Below, piece after piece: positions 1-6,743 of a stretch of 14,890 nucleotides of DNA. The number at the start of each line of letters is the position of its first letter. Position 1 is the first letter of the stretch. Made by a program: the position numbers and the translations under genes. The stretch is from Acholeplasmataceae bacterium (lineage in GTDB: Bacteria; Bacillota_I; Bacilli_A; Acholeplasmatales; Acholeplasmataceae), in NCBI GenBank assembly GCA_030656435.1, contig JAUSOA010000112.1, forward strand, positions 1 to 14,890, given 5' to 3'. Below the pieces are notes generated by a model. It had not been told where the DNA came from, searched no databases, and saw only the letters and a list, made by a program, of their open reading frames with translations.

Positions 1-565
1 TTTTGCCTAATAATGTTAAATTTGTCGATTTATATTTAGGTATAAGGTATCTTAATTTACTTTTGTCTAGTGAGGCAAATGAAGTCTCATCAATTCGCAA
101 ATCGATGAAAAGAAGATCTTTTAAATCTTTTAAGGATAGTAATGGTTTTAGATCATATAACTTATCACAGAGTGCTTTTTCTTTGGTTGCGATATGATAG
201 ACATATCCATTTTCTTCAATAACATTTATTTCATAGGGAAAGGCAAGTTTTGGAACATCTTTATAAACATAATTACCAAATTTAGTCATATATTTTTTGG
301 TCTTATGTTTATTAAATGACGCAGATGTGTAAGTTGATACTCTTTCTGGAATCATACCACAGTATGATAAAGCATACTCAAAGGATAAGTAACTAGGACC
401 ATAGATATAAGAAGCTAGAAAATAACCAGGTGTGTTTTTATCAGTTTCATATAATCCTCTTACTATTGGAATATATTTCCCTAGTTTTACTTCTCTTCTC
501 AATTTCCCTTGTATATCACTATATGATTCATAGTCTTTAATTATTTCTTTAATGGTCTTTATCAC
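1..565 (-). CDS. AbiEi-family antitoxin of a type IV toxin-antitoxin system (partial, runs off left edge)
   Basis: About 188 codons are visible, reading from a GTG at 565 to the left edge with no stop. GTG is chosen because a GGAGG ribosome site lies 8 nt upstream, an in-frame TAA lies just before that, and the first in-frame ATG is more than 60 codons further in. The N-terminal 50 residues look like a winged helix (pattern LRREVKLGKYIPIVRGLYET). The next part matches the AbiEi core: GPSYLSFEYALSYCGMIPER, then STYTSAS, a KFGNYVYKDVP segment, and IATKEKALCDKLYDL. In known AbiE systems the AbiEi protein represses its own promoter and counteracts AbiEii, a nucleotidyltransferase toxin encoded immediately downstream. 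Here that partner would lie beyond base 1. The family call comes from motif recognition; function as an active toxin-antitoxin pair is inferred. A solitary AbiEi-like regulator is the main alternative. Confidence 0.82.
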   Translation of the reverse strand, partial: MIKTIKEIIKDYESYSDIQGKLRREVKLGKYIPIVRGLYETDKNTPGYFLASYIYGPSYLSFEYALSYCGMIPERVSTYTSASFNKHKTKKYMTKFGNYVYKDVPKLAFPYEINVIEENGYVYHIATKEKALCDKLYDLKPLLSLKDLKDLLFIDLRIDETSFASLDKSKLRYLIPKYKSTNLTLLGK

Positions 566-573
566 GTGTATTT

Positions 574-578
574 CCTCC
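574..578 (-). promoter_or_regulatory. Ribosome binding site fixing the GTG start of the AbiEi-like gene
   Basis: GGAGG on the minus strand ends 8 nt before the GTG at 565. No ATG lies at a suitable distance, so this site decides the non-ATG start. Confidence 0.7.
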
Positions 579-588
579 ACTTAATTGT

Positions 589-617
589 ATTATATACCAT
601 TTTCTGGAGTATTTCAA
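589..617 (-). promoter_or_regulatory. Sigma-70 type promoter of the AbiEi-like gene
   Basis: On the minus strand, TTGAAA (612-617) is followed by a 17-nt spacer and a perfect TATAAT (589-594). Transcription would start near 582, leaving a short leader with the GGAGG site. AbiEi proteins are known to autoregulate. A 5-bp inverted repeat (ctcca at 575-579, tggag at 605-609) flanks the -10 box but is too short to call an operator. Confidence 0.75.
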
Positions 618-677
618 TAGTTTGGAAGTGAATTGTTTTTCGAATAGAAATATTTTGAGTGCGACAATAATGGTGAC

Positions 678-713
678 AAAAAACATCAGATTGATATGAA
701 GATCATCTGATGT
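678..713 (-). terminator. Intrinsic terminator downstream of the LRR lipoprotein gene
   Basis: On the minus strand, ACATCAGAT (705-713) pairs perfectly over 9 bp with ATCTGATGT (683-691), with a 13-nt loop, followed by a run of T (678-683). It would stop leftward transcripts from the lipoprotein gene, which ends about 140 nt upstream, before the AbiEi promoter. It is far from the stop codon, but no better hairpin lies closer. Confidence 0.65.
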
Positions 714-851
714 CAAAATATTATTATTACTAAGCAAATAGAGTAGGAAAAATTCTTTATGGGTAATGTTAAAACGAGAAATCTTACCAAAACTAGCTTT
801 ATTTTTTGATGCTAATCATATAAGTTTTTTAGATAACAATGCATAATCAAT

Positions 852-1928
852 CTATGGTATAAATACGATTTCTATTTCTTTAGACATATAATTTGATGCA
901 TACTCCATAGAATATAGTATAGCTTCTCTAAGTCTTTCTGCTTGCTCAACATTATCTGGAAGATAAATCGTTAATGTATCAATTAATGTATAACTGTAAT
1001 TGGCATATATGAAGTATTTAGAAAATTGTTCATGAGCATCACCTTGCAATAAGTAGCTTTTAAATTTTAGCGTATGTATATCGTTTTTATTAGGAAAAGG
1101 ATTATTGCTGTTGTCAAATACATAACCACCAATTTTTTCAATAGTTGAGGGAAACTCAACAGATGTTAGTGCATTTTCATAGAAAGCAACATTACCAATC
1201 TCTATTAATCCCTCTGGGAGAATTAGATTTCCTGAAAATCCACATTTTGAAAATGCTGAAACTCCAATGATTTCTACATAATCAGGTAAATGAATGATTG
1301 TATCTTGATTATTGGAAAATGCAGCAAACTTTATCTCAATTAGACTCTCTGGTAGAAAAATCTCCTTAAATCCGGAATTTGCTAACGCTCTTGGTCCTAT
1401 GTAGTCAATATAATCAGGTATGGTGTATACTGAGTCATCGGTTTTTGCTTTCTCTACATAGATAAGTTCAACATTATCGTGAGTCAGAATAGATTGATGA
1501 TTAGAGATATCCACTTCTTTTAAAAAGTTGTGATCCTTGGCTAATGAAACTTCAATTTTAGGGTATGTGCCAAATGCTTGACCAAAGTAAGTTAGGTTGA
1601 TAGGAACTGTAAAATGCTCTATTGATGTAAAAAGGAATGCATACATTCCGATAGAGGTTATTGAATCGGGAAGTGTAATACTTTCAACATGTTCAAGATT
1701 TATAAAAGCTTTTTCAGCAATAGAAACTACAGGCAAATCATTGTAGTAACCTGATATAACTACATCCTTTGAATCGCCAGTATATCCTGTTACTATATAT
1801 GCATCCTCAGAATCACTCATTTCAAAGATAATACCTGGAGTTGTTATAAGTTCTTCTGATGGCTTACAAGCATTAACTAAAAATGCTAGAAGTAACACTA
1901 AAATAATTGATAAATATTTTCTTTTCAT
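852..1928 (-). CDS. BspA-like leucine-rich-repeat surface lipoprotein
   Basis: The 358-residue protein starts with a lipoprotein signal peptide: MKRKY, a hydrophobic core at residues 6-18, then V-N-A-C with the lipidated cysteine at position 21. From about residue 60 to 275 there are repeats of the BspA/Treponema type (LRR_5). They recur as a predicted strand, a LP(D/E)S-like turn, I..IG and AF, for example around 84-98, 168-181, 190-204, 212-226 and 235-249. Residues 125-165 interrupt the repeats. The C-terminus (about 285-358) has no repeat I recognise. BspA-like proteins act outside the cell in adhesion or binding, and many remain uncharacterised, so the ligand here is unknown. An AGAAGGA ribosome site lies 7 nt before the ATG. 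The gene stands alone between two terminators with its own promoter, so it is probably not functionally tied to the ABC genes upstream. Confidence 0.85.
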   Translation of the reverse strand: MKRKYLSIILVLLLAFLVNACKPSEELITTPGIIFEMSDSEDAYIVTGYTGDSKDVVISGYYNDLPVVSIAEKAFINLEHVESITLPDSITSIGMYAFLFTSIEHFTVPINLTYFGQAFGTYPKIEVSLAKDHNFLKEVDISNHQSILTHDNVELIYVEKAKTDDSVYTIPDYIDYIGPRALANSGFKEIFLPESLIEIKFAAFSNNQDTIIHLPDYVEIIGVSAFSKCGFSGNLILPEGLIEIGNVAFYENALTSVEFPSTIEKIGGYVFDNSNNPFPNKNDIHTLKFKSYLLQGDAHEQFSKYFIYANYSYTLIDTLTIYLPDNVEQAERLREAILYSMEYASNYMSKEIEIVFIP

Positions 1929-2013
1929 CAGTTTGTCCTTCTGAATGATTATGCTTTATGGATATTTTCAAGTCAAATGATGATGTTCCCCCATCGAATC
2001 AATTCTTATTTAT

Positions 2014-2040
2014 ATTATATATGTTTTTTTTGTTTTGCAA
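2014..2040 (-). promoter_or_regulatory. Probable promoter of the LRR lipoprotein gene
   Basis: On the minus strand, TTGCAA (2035-2040) and TATAAT (2014-2019) are separated by 15 nt. That spacing is short; reading the overlapping TAATAT as the -10 box would give 17 nt. The site lies downstream of the preceding terminator and gives a leader of about 80 nt. Confidence 0.5.
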
Positions 2041-2086
2041 CCTAAAAAATAGTTTTCTTTTTTAATCTAATCAATCTAAAACTGAT

Positions 2087-2126
2087 AAAAAAATGTCCGA
2101 TATGTTTACAATCAGACATTTTTTTT
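2087..2126. terminator. Bidirectional intrinsic terminator between the ABC operon and the lipoprotein gene
   Basis: aatgtccgat (2092-2101) pairs with atcagacatt (2111-2120) over 10 bp including one G-T pair, with a 9-nt loop. It is flanked by 7 A on the left and 8 T on the right, so it has a U-tract in both directions. It begins 5 nt after the permease stop codon and ends the three-gene ABC operon. Confidence 0.9.
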
Positions 2127-2130
2127 ACTG

Positions 2131-3423
2131 TTAAATTTCTTCTTTTTTTACTTTCTTTCCATTCTTCTGGAAAGCCTTTTTAAATGTATCCTTAATTCTC
2201 TTAAAGAACTTTGTTTGATCATAGCTTAAAATTGCTACCTTATAAATTGGTGCTACAAAATATAGTGCTCCAAGGAAGAATATAACAACAGCAGCTAACG
2301 CGATAATCGCTTCACCAAGAGATAATACTCCAGATGCGAATGCGATTGGTGCAACCATTGGTGCAAATATTGGAACGAACGCCATAATCTTCATAAACGT
2401 ATCTCCGCCTGCCATTGGTGCAAACATTCCGATATAGAAACCAGCAAGTAACATCAGCATTAAAGGAGATTGAAATTGCTGATAATCCTCTTGTGTCACT
2501 GCCATTGATGCGAATAATGCTGCTACTACTAAGTAGAACAATGTTCCAACAAGCATAAAGAGTAATGCCATGATTAAGACTATAGGCCAGTTTGGAATAA
2601 TCTCAGCTAAATATGCAAATAGTGATTCTCCACCAGTAGGTAAGCCTAACGCTTCTGCTTGAGAGAGTGCCCCACCAATCAATGCTGCAACAATGCTATA
2701 GATTAATACCAATCCTCCCTGAATGATCACGAAGAATATACTTGAAGTAATCTTAGATAAAAAGTGAATCGTTGATGGAACGGACGCGATAATAGTTTCA
2801 ATCGCTTTTGTTGATTTTTCTTCGATGATATCAACACCCACAAATTGAGTTGCCATCGTGATTAAAATAAACATTGGTAGTATCAGTAGGCTTGCAATTG
2901 ATCCAACCATCATGCCTGTATTCGGATCCTCATAATCGGGTGCGAGTACTGGTGTAAATGTAGGTCTTATATAATTACCGATTTGATAGTTAATTATTTG
3001 AAGCTCAATTTGATTTGTAAATATATAATTCATTTCAGGGTATTTACTATAGATAACTATATTTGGAGAATCGATAGTTCCAGTGAAATGAAATACTATA
3101 TCTCTTTCGCTATCTGCCCAAAATGCATCTGCATTAAAGTCACCTATGGATAATGAATTGACAATGTAAAATGGTGTTTCTGGGTTGGCTACATTGAATA
3201 ATGCATCTAAATCTGTGACTAAATTACCTTCATTGGTTTGATTGATAATCTCAATATTGATATTTTTAATCTCATCATCCCCACCACCAAACAAACTGAT
3301 AATTGCAGGAAGGTTAACAATTGCGATTAACATAATCGAGATGACAATATTTGCGATTAAAAATGCTTTTCTACCGACTCTTTTTTTAAGTCCATAGCGA
3401 ACTAAAAACTTAAACTTTTTCAT
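2131..3423 (-). CDS. ABC-2 type transporter permease, NatB/YhaP-like
   Basis: This 430-residue membrane protein is the channel partner of the adjacent ATPase. One membrane segment lies near residues 21-45. A large, probably extracytoplasmic domain follows (about 46-170). Then come about six hydrophobic segments (roughly 172-195, 228-252, 280-308, 318-338, 345-365 and 370-395) and a lysine-rich cytoplasmic tail. This N-TM, soluble domain, C-terminal TM bundle layout is typical of the NatB/YhaP exporters. The cytoplasmic EEKSTKAIETIIASVPS segment after TM2 (about 201-217) is a hallmark of the group. The ATG lies 7 nt after an AGGAGGT site, and the gene overlaps the ATPase end by 14 nt, implying translational coupling. 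B. subtilis relatives export sodium or relieve stress from membrane-active compounds; the substrate here cannot be read from sequence. Confidence 0.85.
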   Translation of the reverse strand: MKKFKFLVRYGLKKRVGRKAFLIANIVISIMLIAIVNLPAIISLFGGGDDEIKNINIEIINQTNEGNLVTDLDALFNVANPETPFYIVNSLSIGDFNADAFWADSERDIVFHFTGTIDSPNIVIYSKYPEMNYIFTNQIELQIINYQIGNYIRPTFTPVLAPDYEDPNTGMMVGSIASLLILPMFILITMATQFVGVDIIEEKSTKAIETIIASVPSTIHFLSKITSSIFFVIIQGGLVLIYSIVAALIGGALSQAEALGLPTGGESLFAYLAEIIPNWPIVLIMALLFMLVGTLFYLVVAALFASMAVTQEDYQQFQSPLMLMLLAGFYIGMFAPMAGGDTFMKIMAFVPIFAPMVAPIAFASGVLSLGEAIIALAAVVIFFLGALYFVAPIYKVAILSYDQTKFFKRIKDTFKKAFQKNGKKVKKEEI

Positions 3424-4315
3424 TTTTGAGACCTCCTACTTTAGCAATAAATATCTCTGATAGGGAAGCCTGCTCAACATCATACTTCATAATATGCTGA
3501 CATGTTTTAATATAATCGAAAACTTTTGTTGCCACATCTTCATTTTCAATTTTGACGATGATTTCATTTGAGTTCTCAATCACCTGATAAACTCCAGAAA
3601 TTGCCTTTAGAGTTTCAATATCGACATCGCCAATGATTTTTATGTTTTGTTTCTTGAAATCCTTTTTGACTTGATCGATTCTTCCCTCTATAATCGCCTT
3701 CCCTTTTTCTAAAACGATGAGCTCCTCACAAAAGGATTCCACGTGATCTAATTGATGAGATGAGAAAACAACCATAGAACCATTTTTTTGAAAATCACGA
3801 ATAACTTCAACGAATAGTTCGGTATTGATTGGGTCTAATCCACTAAATGGTTCATCTAATACAAGTAATTTCGGATTATTGATAATCGCTGAGATGAACT
3901 GTATTTTTTGTTGATTTCCCTTAGAAAGTTCTTTAATTTTTTTATTCTTATAGTCAACAATATCAAATCTCTCTAGCCAATAATCAAGTCTTTCTAAAAT
4001 ATCCTTGGTTTCCATATCCTTTAGCTGACCAAAATATAACATCAATTCCTTGACAGTTATTTTTGTGAGTAAAGATCTTTCTTCAATCATATAGCCAATC
4101 TCATTGACGTTATGATATCCAACCTTTCCACCGTTATATAATATTTCTCCTTCTGTTGGTTCAAGAAGTCCCATAATCATTCGAAACGTTGTAGTTTTAC
4201 CTGCACCGTTGGTTCCTAGTAAACCAAAAATATCTCCTGGTTTAATAGTGAATGACAAGCTATCCACTGCAACCAAATCCCCATAGAGCATTCTCGCATT
4301 CTTTACTTCTAACAT
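3410..4315 (-). CDS. ABC transporter ATP-binding protein, NatA/YhaQ-like
   Basis: This 301-residue cytoplasmic ATPase powers the permease encoded immediately downstream. Counting from the chosen start, it has Walker A GTNGAGKTT near residues 34-42, a GYMIEERSLL segment in the Q-loop region (Glu where many ABC proteins have Gln, as in YhaQ-type proteins), the signature LSKGNQQK near 130-137, Walker B LLVLDEPFSGLD near 150-161 and the switch histidine in SSHQLDH near 187. The last 90 residues form the extra C-terminal domain usual in drug or ion exporters. The frame opens 6 nt earlier, at 4321, but the AGAAGG site lies 7 nt before the ATG at 4315 and only 1 nt before the upper one, so MLEVKN is preferred. 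It follows the small membrane protein gene by 29 nt and overlaps the permease gene by 14 nt. Confidence 0.88.
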   Translation of the reverse strand: MLEVKNARMLYGDLVAVDSLSFTIKPGDIFGLLGTNGAGKTTTFRMIMGLLEPTEGEILYNGGKVGYHNVNEIGYMIEERSLLTKITVKELMLYFGQLKDMETKDILERLDYWLERFDIVDYKNKKIKELSKGNQQKIQFISAIINNPKLLVLDEPFSGLDPINTELFVEVIRDFQKNGSMVVFSSHQLDHVESFCEELIVLEKGKAIIEGRIDQVKKDFKKQNIKIIGDVDIETLKAISGVYQVIENSNEIIVKIENEDVATKVFDYIKTCQHIMKYDVEQASLSEIFIAKVGGLKNEKV

Positions 4316-4322
4316 ATACATG

Positions 4323-4328
4323 CCTTCT
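4323..4328 (-). promoter_or_regulatory. Ribosome binding site deciding the ATPase start
   Basis: AGAAGG on the minus strand is 7 nt from the ATG at 4315 but only 1 nt from the in-frame ATG at 4321, which favours the inner start. Confidence 0.55.
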
Positions 4329-4344
4329 TTCTTATTGTTAAAAC

Positions 4345-4482
4345 TTATTTTTTATTGATTTCGTCTCGCCAATCATCTTTCTTTGCTTTCTTCTCATCCG
4401 AATCTCCTAATATTACCAAGAAGACAACAAATAAAATAATGCCAAGAATTAAGATCCCACCGAATATACCTAGCATACTCAT
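4345..4482 (-). CDS. Small single-pass membrane protein (45 residues), first gene of the ABC operon
   Basis: This short frame begins MSMLGIFGG at 4482 and ends at a TAA at 4345. Residues 4-25 are a continuous hydrophobic stretch (Gly, Ile, Leu, Phe, Val), a convincing membrane helix. Residues 26-45 are strongly charged (DSDEKKAKKDDWRDEINKK) and would lie in the cytoplasm. A GAGGTG ribosome site lies 8 nt before the ATG, and a promoter lies just upstream. The reading frame sits in the only gap between thrS and the ATPase gene, in the same direction, with 29 nt to the ATPase start. I recognise no family. Position and topology suggest an accessory or regulatory subunit of the transporter, but this is inference. 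A second ATG two codons in could serve as the start instead. Confidence 0.75.
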   Translation of the reverse strand: MSMLGIFGGILILGIILFVVFLVILGDSDEKKAKKDDWRDEINKK

Positions 4483-4509
4483 GTGTTCCCCACCTCGCTT
4501 CCTGACATT

Positions 4510-4536
4510 ATTATACCATAATTATTATAAATGCAA
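4510..4536 (-). promoter_or_regulatory. Probable promoter of the small membrane protein and ABC operon
   Basis: On the minus strand there is a perfect TATAAT (4510-4515) preceded by G-G, and a TTGCAT (4531-4536) at 15 nt (ATTGCA at 16 nt is the alternative). Transcription would start near 4503, about 20 nt before the ATG at 4482. It begins just after the thrS stop codon. No clear terminator separates thrS from it, so some read-through from thrS is possible. Confidence 0.6.
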
Positions 4537-4551
4537 TATAATTATTTTTTA

Positions 4552-6474
4552 TTATTTTTTATTTTCTGCTAACACTATTTCTAGAAATTCTTGAATTGAA
4601 ACAGTAACTTGATCCTGAGAACCATATTTTCTGTAAGTGACTAATCCCTCATCTGCTTCCTTTTCCCCTAAAACCAAGGAATATGGAATCTTTTGAGTCT
4701 GCACTTCTCTAATCTTATAACCAAGTTTTTCTTCTCTTAGGTCACTTTCAACGCGAATTCCACTTGCTTTCAGGATTTCGTGAACACTCATGACATATTT
4801 GTGATGGTGTGTAACGTTTACTGGTAATACCTTAACTTGTACAGGTGCAAGCCAGAAAGGAAATGCTCCTTTATATTCTTCAATCAAGTATGCAACAAAG
4901 CGTTCCATCGTTGAAACGATTCCTCTATGAATGACGACTGGTCTATTGTTATTTTTTCCATCCTCACCAACATAGGTTAAATCAAAACGTTGTGGGAGTA
5001 GAAAGTCAATTTGAATTGTTGATAGAGTTTCTGCATTTCCTAAGGCAGTTTTGACTTGAACATCAAGCTTTGGCCCATAAAATGCTGCTTCACCAATTGC
5101 TTCATAATAAGGCATTCCAATTTCATCCATCGCAACCTTTAACATCTTTTCAGCTTCAATCCACATGTTATCATCTGGAAAATACTTATGCTTATCCAGT
5201 GGGTCTCTGTAGCTTAATCTAAATTGATATTCTGATATATTAAAATCCTTATAGACATCTAGCATCAATTGAACTGTTCTTTGAAATTCTTCTTTGATTT
5301 GGTCAGGACGAACAAAGATATGTGCGTCATTTAAAGTCATTTCTCTTACACGTTGAAGTCCTGATAATGCCCCACTCTTTTCATAGCGGTGCATCATGCC
5401 AAGCTCAGCGATTCGAAGTGGAAATTCGCGGTAGCTATGCACATCATTTTTGTAAATCAACATATGATGTGGACAGTTCATGGGGCGAAGTACTAATAAT
5501 TCACCATCACCCATATCCATTGGTGGAAACATCGAGTCTTGATAATGGTCCCAATGTCCTGAAGTCTTATATAAATCGACATTCGCCATAATTGGAGTAT
5601 AGACGTGCATATAGCCTAAGCTTAATTCCTTATCTGTTATATATCTTTCGATAATTCTTCTAATGGTTGCCCCTTTAGATAGCCAGAAGGGTAGACCTGC
5701 TCCAACCTCTTTAGAAATCATAAATAAATCGAGTTCTTTACCAATCTTACGATGATCTCTTTGTTTTCTTTCCTCAAGTAGTATGAGATGAGCATCTAAA
5801 TCCTTTTTGTTCAAAAATGAAGTTCCATAAACTCTGACGAGCATTTTATTATCGGAATTACCTCTCCAATAGGCACCTGCAAGATTTAACAGTTTAAAGT
5901 TCTTTAATAATTTAGTTGATTGAACATGACCACCACGACAAAAGTCACTGAAATCACCTTGAGTGTATACAGTTAACTGTGAATCCTTATATTCTTCAAT
6001 AAGTTCTTGTTTATAAGGGTCATTTTTAAATAGCTTTTTGGCTTCACTATAGCTAACTTCATGTCTAACGATTTCATAGTTTTCGTCAGCAAGCTTAAGC
6101 ATCATCTTTTCAATCTTAGGAAGATCTTCATCAGTAACCTTGACGTCACCGAAGTCGACATCATAATAGAATCCCTCTTCGATATAAGGACCGACGCCAA
6201 AACAAGCACCTGGGTATAGCTTTGTAATCGCCTGTGCCATTAGATGTGCTGTACTGTGGTTAACCACATCAAGGATTCTTGGATCCTTTTCTGTGAGTAG
6301 CTCTAAAATGCCATCCTCATTTAATTTTCTTGATAGTTCTACATAGTTCTTATTAAAAACTGCAGCTATCGATTTTTTTGCCAGACTCATTGAAATGCCT
6401 TCTGCAATTTCAAGAGGGCTGATGCCCATTTGGAATTCCTTAACGGATCCATCTGGAAAACTGATTTTAATCAT
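4552..6474 (-). CDS. thrS: Threonyl-tRNA synthetase
   Basis: The enzyme charges tRNA-Thr with threonine in the cytoplasm. It is full length, with all the usual domains. Positions count from the chosen start, M3 of the open frame. The order is an N-terminal TGS domain (about 1-60), an editing domain with HSTAH (about 73-77) and the DFCRGGH motif (C179, H183), a class II catalytic core and a C-terminal anticodon-binding domain (about 540-640). The three catalytic zinc ligands are present: Cys in MNCPHH (334), His in NDAHIF (385) and His in VIHRG (516). Motif 2 (HRYEKSGALSGLQRVRE) and motif 3 (STMERF) are also present. The frame opens at 6480, but AAGGAG ends only 2 nt from that ATG and 8 nt from the ATG at 6474, giving the standard MIKISFPDGS start. 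Expression is controlled by the T-box leader upstream. Confidence 0.97.
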   Translation of the reverse strand: MIKISFPDGSVKEFQMGISPLEIAEGISMSLAKKSIAAVFNKNYVELSRKLNEDGILELLTEKDPRILDVVNHSTAHLMAQAITKLYPGACFGVGPYIEEGFYYDVDFGDVKVTDEDLPKIEKMMLKLADENYEIVRHEVSYSEAKKLFKNDPYKQELIEEYKDSQLTVYTQGDFSDFCRGGHVQSTKLLKNFKLLNLAGAYWRGNSDNKMLVRVYGTSFLNKKDLDAHLILLEERKQRDHRKIGKELDLFMISKEVGAGLPFWLSKGATIRRIIERYITDKELSLGYMHVYTPIMANVDLYKTSGHWDHYQDSMFPPMDMGDGELLVLRPMNCPHHMLIYKNDVHSYREFPLRIAELGMMHRYEKSGALSGLQRVREMTLNDAHIFVRPDQIKEEFQRTVQLMLDVYKDFNISEYQFRLSYRDPLDKHKYFPDDNMWIEAEKMLKVAMDEIGMPYYEAIGEAAFYGPKLDVQVKTALGNAETLSTIQIDFLLPQRFDLTYVGEDGKNNNRPVVIHRGIVSTMERFVAYLIEEYKGAFPFWLAPVQVKVLPVNVTHHHKYVMSVHEILKASGIRVESDLREEKLGYKIREVQTQKIPYSLVLGEKEADEGLVTYRKYGSQDQVTVSIQEFLEIVLAENKK

Positions 6475-6482
6475 TTTCATCG

Positions 6483-6488
6483 CTCCTT
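6483..6488 (-). promoter_or_regulatory. Ribosome binding site deciding the thrS start
   Basis: AAGGAG on the minus strand lies 8 nt from the ATG at 6474 and 2 nt from the ATG at 6480. The spacing favours the inner ATG. Confidence 0.65.
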
Positions 6489-6490
6489 AT

Positions 6491-6703
6491 CTAAATAAAA
6501 AAGTCCCTAGATATATATCTAAGGACGAATATGTTCGTGGTACCACCTTAGTTCTAGGATAAATCCTAGCACTCAACTTATGGATAACGGCATGACCCGG
6601 GCTATCTTTATTAGCCAACTCCAAGGTAGTGATTTTGTCGTTCGCAGCTTTCACCGTCCTGCGTCGCTAGGCTTGACTTAACCTTGTCCTCTTCATCGTT
6701 TAT
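6491..6703 (-). promoter_or_regulatory. T-box riboswitch leader of thrS (Thr specifier)
   Basis: The leader senses uncharged tRNA-Thr and allows thrS transcription only when threonyl-tRNA is scarce. Stem I opens with the GATGAAGAGGACAAGG segment. CAAGG (6682-6686) pairs with CCTTG (6622-6626), and immediately before the latter lies ACT followed by A (6628-6630), the Thr specifier. A GGTG element in stem I fits the conserved GNUG. A stem III hairpin occupies 6554-6569. The T-box AAGGTGGTACCACG spans 6536-6549. CTAAGG (6546-6551) can pair with CCTTAG (6519-6524) as the antiterminator, which uses the 5' arm of the terminator, so the two structures exclude each other. The bulge reads TGGT, predicting an A discriminator base on the cognate tRNA (inference). 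ACC next to the specifier is an alternative Thr triplet, but it falls inside the stem. Confidence 0.95.
6497..6526 (-). terminator. Conditional terminator of the thrS T-box leader
   Basis: On the minus strand, GTCCTTAGAT (6517-6526) pairs over 10 bp (one G-T) with ATCTAGGGAC (6503-6512) across an ATAT loop, followed by six T and a further T-rich stretch. Its 5' arm contains the CCTTAG used by the antiterminator. It ends about 10 nt before the thrS ribosome site. Confidence 0.93.
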
Positions 6704-6709
6704 GTTTAT

Positions 6710-6737
6710 ATTATAACACTTATTTAAACATTTTCAA
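6710..6737 (-). promoter_or_regulatory. Promoter of the thrS leader
   Basis: On the minus strand, TTGAAA (6732-6737), a 16-nt spacer and TATAAT (6710-6715). Transcription would start near 6703, right before stem I of the T-box. The promoter begins only 6 nt after the dnaI stop codon and no dnaI terminator is visible. Read-through from dnaI would therefore also pass through the T-box attenuator. Confidence 0.85.
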
Positions 6738-6743
6738 GACTTA

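Noticed and set aside
3..197. Plus-strand 64-codon frame at the left edge.
   Set aside because: It lies opposite the AbiEi-like coding sequence, whose translation matches a known family. It is an antisense shadow.
575..609. Inverted repeat ctcca/tggag flanking the AbiEi -10 box as a possible autoregulatory operator.
   Set aside because: Only 5 bp with 25 nt between arms, and one arm overlaps the ribosome site. Expected by chance at this length.
549..737. 62-codon minus-strand frame starting MLSNNNILTSDD.
   Set aside because: It spans the intrinsic terminator hairpin (678-713) and the AbiEi promoter, ends inside the AbiEi gene in another frame, and has no good ribosome site. Treated as chance or a remnant.
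1948..1976. Second promoter-like pair for the lipoprotein gene on the minus strand: TTGACT, 17 nt, CATAAT.
   Set aside because: Its start point would fall near 1941, inside the AGAAGGA ribosome site, so most transcripts would lose part of it. The upstream TTGCAA/TATAAT pair is more workable, though this one cannot be excluded.
4355..4594. Plus-strand 79-codon frame between the ATPase gene and thrS.
   Set aside because: Antisense to the small membrane protein gene and its promoter; serine/isoleucine-rich with no family resemblance and no ribosome site.
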